From NCBI RefSeq assembly GCF_022829465.1, contig NZ_JAKSXZ010000020.1, forward strand, positions 1-58,007: a stretch of 58,007 nt of DNA, written 5' to 3'. The position numbers were made by a program, and so were the translations under genes. The DNA comes from Methylobacterium sp. J-067. Its GTDB lineage: Bacteria > Pseudomonadota > Alphaproteobacteria > Rhizobiales > Beijerinckiaceae. Positions 52,801-58,007 of this stretch are shown in pieces. The notes under the pieces were generated by a model. The model did not search any database and was not told the DNA's origin. It saw only the letters and a list, made by a program, of their open reading frames with translations. Position 1 is the first letter of the stretch. Each line of letters starts with the position of its first letter.

Positions 52801-54180
52801 TCAGGCCGCGCGAGCGAGATCGCCCTCGATGGTCGCCAAGGCCCGCTCCAGGGCCGCGAAGCAGATCGGGTCGAAGGCGCTGCCGAGGTCGGCCCGCATG
52901 ATGCCGAGGGCCTTGTCCAGGGGCATCGCCGCCCGGTAGGGCCGGTCGGCGGTCAGGGCGTCGAACACGTCGGCCACCGACACGATGCGGGTCTCGAACG
53001 GGATCGCCTCGCCCGCCAGCCCCCGTGGATACCCCTTGCCGTCCAGGCGCTCGTGATGGTCGCCGCCGATGCGCGCCAGCTCGCGGAAGGCCGCCACGCG
53101 GGTCAGGATGGTCTCGGACAGCGAGGCGTGGTTGCGCATGTCGCGCCACTCGGCCTCGTCGAGCTTGCCGTTCTTGTCGAGGATGGCGTTCGACACCCCG
53201 AGTTTGCCGACGTCGTGCAGGAGGGCGGCCCGCTTCAGCCAGCGGCGGCGCTCCAGCGTGCAACCGAGTTCGGCCGCGATCATGTCGGCATAGACCGCCA
53301 CGCGCTCCGAGTGACCGCAGGTGAAGGGGCTCTTGGCGTCGATGATCTGCGCGAAGGCCCGGGCGATGTCGTCGAGGTAATCCTCATCCACGACGATGGG
53401 ACTGGCCGGCGCCAGGGCGAGCACGGCCGTCTCCACGTCCGGGGAGGCCAGCGTCTCCCAGAAGGCGGGATCGGCCGCCACGGCTTCGAAGCAGGCGACG
53501 ATCTCCGGATCGAACCACGTCCCGGAGCGCGCCGGCACTTCCGCCAGGGCGGCGGCGGGGCCGGCGGCGGTGTGGAACACATCCACGACCTGCGCGAGGA
53601 GGGCGACCCGCGCATAGAGGGGGATCGCGGCGCCTGCGAGACGGTCGGGTCGGCCCGCGCCGTTCCAGTGCTCATCCAGGGCATGGATGGCGCGGCACAC
53701 GCCTGCGGGGAAACGCAGCTGCCGCGCGATCTCGGCTCCGCGCTGACAGCGGGTCTGGATCAGGTCGTCGACGATCGTTCCGCCGTTCTGCAGGATGTTG
53801 AGCACGGCGCGGAAGCGTTCCGCCAGACCCGCCTTCAGGCCGGTATGCGTGAAGACGAAGCCGAGAACCTTCGGCAGGCTGTCGCTCACCGTCTTGAAGT
53901 CACGCTTGAAGGCAAGGTCGTCGGAGAGATAAAGCTCGCAGATCCGGGCGGCATTGCTGGAACAGCCCAGGTCCTTCAGCATGACCGTGTGGTACAATTC
54001 CCAGAGTTCGGTCTCCGGCAGGCCCAATCGCTGCCCGATATGGGCGCCGATCCAGGTCGCGCGGACGCAATGGCCGACCGGCTGGCCCTCCGTGAGATCG
54101 AGGGCGTGGCTCAGGGCGCCGAGGATCTCCGACAGCTGAACCGTCCCGGCGTCAGCCTTGCCGCCCGCTACCGCCTGCAT
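52801..54180 (-). CDS. Tandem HD domain / HD-GYP c-di-GMP phosphodiesterase
   Basis: The protein of about 459 residues has an N-terminal degenerate HD-like domain (about 20-230; HYGWD-type residues are lost, but ARQLRFPAGVCRAIHALDEH then WNGAGRPDRLAG resembles a second-half HD-GYP core). An intact HD-GYP domain follows (about 265-445) with HDVGKLG, HHERLDGKGYP and DVFDALTADRPY. c-di-GMP hydrolysis by the second domain is expected. ATG 54180 is preferred over GTG 54225. It is divergent from the GGDEF-EAL gene. Confidence 0.88.
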   Translation of the reverse strand: MQAVAGGKADAGTVQLSEILGALSHALDLTEGQPVGHCVRATWIGAHIGQRLGLPETELWELYHTVMLKDLGCSSNAARICELYLSDDLAFKRDFKTVSDSLPKVLGFVFTHTGLKAGLAERFRAVLNILQNGGTIVDDLIQTRCQRGAEIARQLRFPAGVCRAIHALDEHWNGAGRPDRLAGAAIPLYARVALLAQVVDVFHTAAGPAAALAEVPARSGTWFDPEIVACFEAVAADPAFWETLASPDVETAVLALAPASPIVVDEDYLDDIARAFAQIIDAKSPFTCGHSERVAVYADMIAAELGCTLERRRWLKRAALLHDVGKLGVSNAILDKNGKLDEAEWRDMRNHASLSETILTRVAAFRELARIGGDHHERLDGKGYPRGLAGEAIPFETRIVSVADVFDALTADRPYRAAMPLDKALGIMRADLGSAFDPICFAALERALATIEGDLARAA

Positions 54181-54305
54181 CGTTCTGCTCTGCTGCGCTG
54201 TCCGTATAGTCGTGACTGCTACCACCAGAAGCTGACGAGAGTCTTTCTCTGGTGTGAAAGCGTAGAGCGAACGATTAATGAGCGATAAATCGAGCGCTTG
54301 ATTTC

Positions 54306-54317
54306 AAGGTATACCTT
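54306..54317. promoter_or_regulatory. 12-bp perfect palindrome between divergent c-di-GMP genes
   Basis: AAGGTATACCTT lies in the 296-bp gap between the HD-GYP gene and the GGDEF-EAL gene, within a locally AT-rich stretch that also has two GAGCGA copies (54257-54262 and about 54279). An operator or a -10-containing promoter is plausible. The gap holds no gene. Confidence 0.4.
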
Positions 54318-54476
54318 TTGCGGGCCGGGCCATCCTGCCTCGGCATGAGTGGCGAATTCGGGCGTCGTTTCTCGGTGTTTCCCAGTCATGGCCAAGGCGA
54401 TAGAGCACGAAATCGCCGAGAAAAACTTCACGAAAGCATAAGCTCCGTCAGGTACAAGTCGTCCTGGGAGTTTTAC

Positions 54477-56837
54477 ATGCGTGCCATTCTAACCTGCGTT
54501 ACGCAGCAGCATGATGAACGATTGCTGCTGTTGGCGGCGCTCGTTTGCATCGTGGGCATCTACGCGACCTCCGCCATCGCCTCCCATGCGGCCCGTTCCG
54601 AGGGTCTGCCGCGCAGGAAATGGGGCATCGTCAGCATCGTCGCCGGGGGCTGTACGGCCTGGGCGACGCACATGAACGCACTGTTGGCGTTCCAGCCCGG
54701 CATGGCGGAGGGCTTCGAGCCGATCCTGACCGCAGCGTCCCTGCTGCTGGTCATCGGCGGCATCGGCCTGGGGGTCGGTTTGTCCATCGGCGCGCAACGC
54801 CGCCCGCGTCGCTTCCTGGCCGGCGTCATCATCGGCCTCGGCGTGACGGCGCTCCATTACGTGGGGCAGGCCTCCTACCGGGTCACGGGGCATGTCGTCT
54901 GGGACATGGGCGTCGTCCCCCCGACCATCATGGCGAGCCTCGGCCTGTCGGGTTTGGCCTTGATCCTCGCCGCCGAGCGCGAGCGCACCCTGCGCCGCCT
55001 CGCCGGCCCCCTGCTCCTGCTCGCCATCGTCGTCCTTCACGTCGGGGGGATGACCGCGATGACGCTCACCTACGATCCGTCGGTCCCGTTGCCGGACACC
55101 GCGATCGCGCCGGAGACCATCGCCCCCGTCATCGCCGCCGTGTCGTTCGGTCTGCTCACGCTCGCCTTCTTCGGGCTGCGCATGACCCTCAACGCGCGGG
55201 CCCAGATGCGCCGTGATCGCGAGCGCCTGCGCGAACTGGCCGGCGTGGCCCTCGAAGGGCTGGCGGTGTGCGACGGCGAGGTCATCACCACGGCCAACCG
55301 CAGCCTCGAAATCCTGTCGGGCATGAATCAGGCCCAGCTCGTCAATTGCCGCCTGACGCGGCTTCTGCCGGGGCTCGTGGCGTCCGACCTCCCGGAACAG
55401 GAGGAGCGCGAGGCCGAACTCGTCGGTGCCGATGGCCAGTCCGTTCCGGTTCGCGTGCTGCGGAAGGAGATCTTCCTCGGTCACAAGCGGCAGACGGTCA
55501 TCGCCTTCCGCGATCAGCGAGAGCGCCTGCGCTCGGAGGCGCGCCTGCGCACCCTGGCCTTCACGGATGCCGTGACGGGGTTGCCGAACCGGGCGCGGTT
55601 CGGCGATCTGCTCGCTCACCGCGTCGCCGCCCTGCGCGAGCAGGAGGGCGGCTTTGCCGTCCTGATGCTCGACCTCGACCGGTTCAAGTTCGTCAACGAC
55701 ACCCTCGGGCACGCGATGGGCGACGAATTGCTGCGCAAGGTCGCCACCCGCCTGCAATCCGCCCTCGCCGAGGGGGATGTCGTCGCGCGTTTCGGCGGCG
55801 ACGAGTTCGCGATTCTGCTGCTGGATAAAGCCGCCGTCTCGGACCCCGAAGCCGTCGCCGCGCGGCTCGTCGCGGCGATCGACCGGGCCTTCCTGCTCGA
55901 CACTCAGCTGGTTCATGTCGGCGTGAGCGTCGGCATCGCCATCGGCCGCCAGGACGGACATCACGGGGACGAGTTGCTGCGCCACGCGGACCTCGCCCTG
56001 TACAAGGCGAAAGCCGCGGGCAAGGGAACGTTCAGGCTGTTCGAGCCGGCCATGGCGGCGCGGATGCTGCTGCGCAGCCGGCTGGAAGCCGACATGCGCC
56101 GCGCCCTGACCGCCGAAGAATTCGAGCTCCATTATCAACCGTTGGTGGATGCCCAGACCGGAGCGGTGACGGCTGCGGAGGCCCTGGTCCGCTGGCGGCA
56201 TCCGGAGCAGGGCCTCATCCCGCCTGCGGACTTCATCCCCCTCGCGGAAGAGACGGGCCTGATCGCGCAACTCGGCGCCTGGGTGCTCCGCACCGCGTGC
56301 ACCCATGCGGCGGGCTGGCCGAGCACCATCGCCCTCGCGGTCAACCTGTCGCCGGTCCAGTTCCGCGACGACCGCCTTCCGGACGTGGTGGCGTCGATCC
56401 TGGCCACCACTGGGTTCGCCGCCAACCGGCTCGAACTTGAGATCACCGAGTGCGTGATGCTCGAGGACGAGGCCCGCACCCTCGCGCTGCTGACCAAGCT
56501 CAAGGCGATTGGCGTGTCCCTCGCGATGGACGATTTCGGGACCGGCTACTCGTCGCTCAGCTACCTGCGCCGCTTTCCGTTTTCGAAGATCAAGATCGAC
56601 CGGTCCTTCATCCGCATGCTCCCGGAGGACAGCGAGAGCGCTGCCATCGTCCGGGCCATCATCACGATGGGGGCGTGCCTCGGCATGGCGACGACGGTCG
56701 AAGGTGTCGAAACCGCCGAGCAATATGCCTTCGTCGCCGCCGAGCAATGCGATCAGGTTCAAGGATTCCACGTCAGCCGGCCGTTGCCGTATGCCGACTT
56801 CCTGACCTTCCTGAACCTGTCCAAGATGGCCGCCTGA
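54477..56837 (+). CDS. MHYT-PAS-GGDEF-EAL c-di-GMP turnover protein
   Basis: The 786-residue protein has an N-terminal membrane part of about seven helices with MHYT-like elements (ATHMNALL, LHYVGQ, LHVGGMTAM). A PAS-like domain (about 245-355), a GGDEF domain (GGDEF at 440-444) and an EAL domain (EAL at 568-570, DDFGTGYSSLSYL, VEGVETAEQ) follow. Catalytic residues of both enzymatic domains are present. The product-inhibition site R-x-x-D is replaced by AEGD. It may make and degrade c-di-GMP. GGGAG precedes ATG 54477; the frame upstream from TTG 54318 is not used. Confidence 0.92.
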   Translation: MRAILTCVTQQHDERLLLLAALVCIVGIYATSAIASHAARSEGLPRRKWGIVSIVAGGCTAWATHMNALLAFQPGMAEGFEPILTAASLLLVIGGIGLGVGLSIGAQRRPRRFLAGVIIGLGVTALHYVGQASYRVTGHVVWDMGVVPPTIMASLGLSGLALILAAERERTLRRLAGPLLLLAIVVLHVGGMTAMTLTYDPSVPLPDTAIAPETIAPVIAAVSFGLLTLAFFGLRMTLNARAQMRRDRERLRELAGVALEGLAVCDGEVITTANRSLEILSGMNQAQLVNCRLTRLLPGLVASDLPEQEEREAELVGADGQSVPVRVLRKEIFLGHKRQTVIAFRDQRERLRSEARLRTLAFTDAVTGLPNRARFGDLLAHRVAALREQEGGFAVLMLDLDRFKFVNDTLGHAMGDELLRKVATRLQSALAEGDVVARFGGDEFAILLLDKAAVSDPEAVAARLVAAIDRAFLLDTQLVHVGVSVGIAIGRQDGHHGDELLRHADLALYKAKAAGKGTFRLFEPAMAARMLLRSRLEADMRRALTAEEFELHYQPLVDAQTGAVTAAEALVRWRHPEQGLIPPADFIPLAEETGLIAQLGAWVLRTACTHAAGWPSTIALAVNLSPVQFRDDRLPDVVASILATTGFAANRLELEITECVMLEDEARTLALLTKLKAIGVSLAMDDFGTGYSSLSYLRRFPFSKIKIDRSFIRMLPEDSESAAIVRAIITMGACLGMATTVEGVETAEQYAFVAAEQCDQVQGFHVSRPLPYADFLTFLNLSKMAA

Positions 56838-56978
56838 CGATCCCGGTGACGGTTCGTTAGGTCTATCGAACAAAGTCCGAGAAGCACGCGACGCTTGATC
56901 CGGAAGATCGTTGTCTGGCCGCCGGAGAACGGCAGCTCATCCTCGGCAGAGCCTAAACATCCCCATCCTCGGACCGTT

Positions 56979-58007
56979 ATGACCACCCGCATCGGTACTC
57001 GCATCCAGGCGATCACAGTGACCGCCCTCGTCGGCATGGCCGCGTTGATCGCGCTGGCCACCTGGGATTTATCCCGCGCCATTACCGATGCGCGCGAGTT
57101 GAAGACGCGCGATCTTGTCCAGACCGCGCAGGGGGTGCTGACGTATTTCGAGGGTGAGGAGCGCGCGGGCCGTCTGAGCCGCGACGCCGCGCAGAAGGCC
57201 GCCGTGGCTGCGGTGCGCGGCCTGCGCTACGCCGGCAGCGAGTATTTCTGGATTCAGGACATGGCCCCCCGGATGGTGTTCCATCCGAAAGCGGAGCTGA
57301 TCGGGACCGATCTTTCAGCCGTGACCGACCCGAGCGGGAAGCGCTTCTTCGCCGAGATGGTAGAGGTGGTAAAGACGTCCGGCGGTGGCTCCGTCCCCTA
57401 TCTCTGGCTGAAACCCGGCGTGGAACAACCGGTGGCGAAGATCTCCTATGTCCAGGGCTTCGCGCCCTGGGGCTGGATCATCGGTTCGGGCATTTATGCC
57501 GACGATACGGCCGCGCAGTTGCAGCCGACCCTGATGAGGCTTCTGGGGGGCGCGGCGGTCGCGTTCTGCCTCATCGCGATCCTGGCGACGCTGATCGGTC
57601 GCGGCGTGACGCGGCCGATCCGCACCCTCACCGAATCCATGGAAGGGCTCGCTTCGGGCCGTCTCGATCAGGCGATCCCCAAGGCCACCCACGCCGAAGA
57701 GATCGACCGCATGATCGGCGCCGTCCAGGTGTTCAAGGACAACCTGATCCGCACGCGGCAGCTCGAAGCCGACACCGCGCAGGCCCGGCTCGCGGCCGAG
57801 GCGCAGCGCAAGGCCGGCATGCGGCAGATGGCCGACGGCTTCGAGCCGGCGGTGGGCGGGATCATCGGGATGGTCTCGTCCTCGGCCACCGAGTTGCAGG
57901 CCACGGCCGGCACAATGAGCGGCACCGTCCCCGAGACCGCCGCGCAGTCGACGGCCGACCCGTCCGCCCTCGGAGAGGCCCTCACCAACGGCGCCCCAAC
58001 ATCGGCC
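56979..58007 (+). CDS. Methyl-accepting chemotaxis receptor (3' end missing)
   Basis: The open frame from ATG 56979 reaches the window end with 343 residues. It has a first helix (AITVTALVGMAALIALAT), a single-Cache sensor (about 40-175; GSEYFWIQDMAPRMVFHPKA, then WGWIIGSGIYADD), a second helix (about 187-208), a HAMP domain (RPIRTLTESMEGLASGRLDQ) and the start of the signalling coiled coil (SSSATELQATAGTMSGT). The last 25 residues depart from the usual pattern for this family. It senses small ligands and signals to CheA; the ligand is unknown. Confidence 0.88.
   Translation, partial: MTTRIGTRIQAITVTALVGMAALIALATWDLSRAITDARELKTRDLVQTAQGVLTYFEGEERAGRLSRDAAQKAAVAAVRGLRYAGSEYFWIQDMAPRMVFHPKAELIGTDLSAVTDPSGKRFFAEMVEVVKTSGGGSVPYLWLKPGVEQPVAKISYVQGFAPWGWIIGSGIYADDTAAQLQPTLMRLLGGAAVAFCLIAILATLIGRGVTRPIRTLTESMEGLASGRLDQAIPKATHAEEIDRMIGAVQVFKDNLIRTRQLEADTAQARLAAEAQRKAGMRQMADGFEPAVGGIIGMVSSSATELQATAGTMSGTVPETAAQSTADPSALGEALTNGAPTSA

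Overview
The window is high-GC chromosomal DNA of an alphaproteobacterium of the Hyphomicrobiales. I infer a Methylobacterium/Methylorubrum-type organism. The reasons are a MucR-type regulator, DUF1150 beside Hsp20, LOV-HWE and PAS-rich histidine kinases, a GGAAC-N16-CGTT (EcfG-type) promoter, the block twin-TM protein / PduO adenosyltransferase / etfBA / 3-hydroxybutyryl-CoA dehydrogenase, and FtsEX beside a zinc-ribbon protein. No insertion sequence, prophage, CRISPR array or rRNA was seen. Both ends cut genes: a CsbD-family gene on the left and a chemotaxis receptor on the right.

Layout. 1-8.4 kb: stress and envelope genes, a MucR regulator, an SRAP (YedK/HMCES) repair protein, a YeiH exporter behind a perfect 11-bp inverted repeat, a five-PAS hybrid histidine kinase and tRNA-Gln(CUG). 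8.4-19.8 kb, mostly minus strand: Tat-exported glutathione peroxidase and DJ-1-like proteins; a three-gene unit (TadE/G-like secreted protein, REC-HD-GYP phosphodiesterase, hybrid HK-REC-HPt kinase); a LOV blue-light HWE kinase followed by a SOUL heme protein; a ClpP-like exported protein; MoeB; and infC, which starts at ATT. 20-29.6 kb: a glycosyltransferase, an alpha/beta hydrolase, the hsp20-DUF1150 heat-shock operon, an exported protein with exbB-exbD-tonB, a BrnA-like protein, a membrane adenylate cyclase and an aldo/keto reductase. 29.6-41.6 kb: PBP1A, a PilZ protein, an HNH nuclease, a TPP riboswitch with thiC, a FlaG-like protein, a GT2 glycosyltransferase, a thioredoxin, a TetR regulator, upp and a quinone oxidoreductase. 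41.6-52.7 kb: hbd, etfA, etfB, PduO, a PagL-like lipid A deacylase, the twin-TM protein, ftsEX, YdcF, ptsN, hpf and several small proteins. 52.5-58 kb: a second PilZ protein, a tandem HD-GYP protein, a divergent MHYT-GGDEF-EAL protein and the truncated chemoreceptor.

Themes. Cyclic-di-GMP signalling is dense: two HD-GYP proteins, one GGDEF-EAL protein and two PilZ receptors. There are also three multidomain sensor kinases, one of them light-sensing. Regulatory DNA I can support includes a TPP riboswitch, an EcfG-type stress promoter, a heat-shock-type promoter for hsp20 (with a second possible one facing away), the infC ATT start and several perfect inverted repeats. I see no clearly new defence or biosynthetic system. 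The best leads are the coupled TadG/HD-GYP/hybrid-kinase unit, the LOV kinase-SOUL pair, the EcfG-promoted 100-residue membrane protein and the divergent c-di-GMP pair around a 12-bp palindrome.
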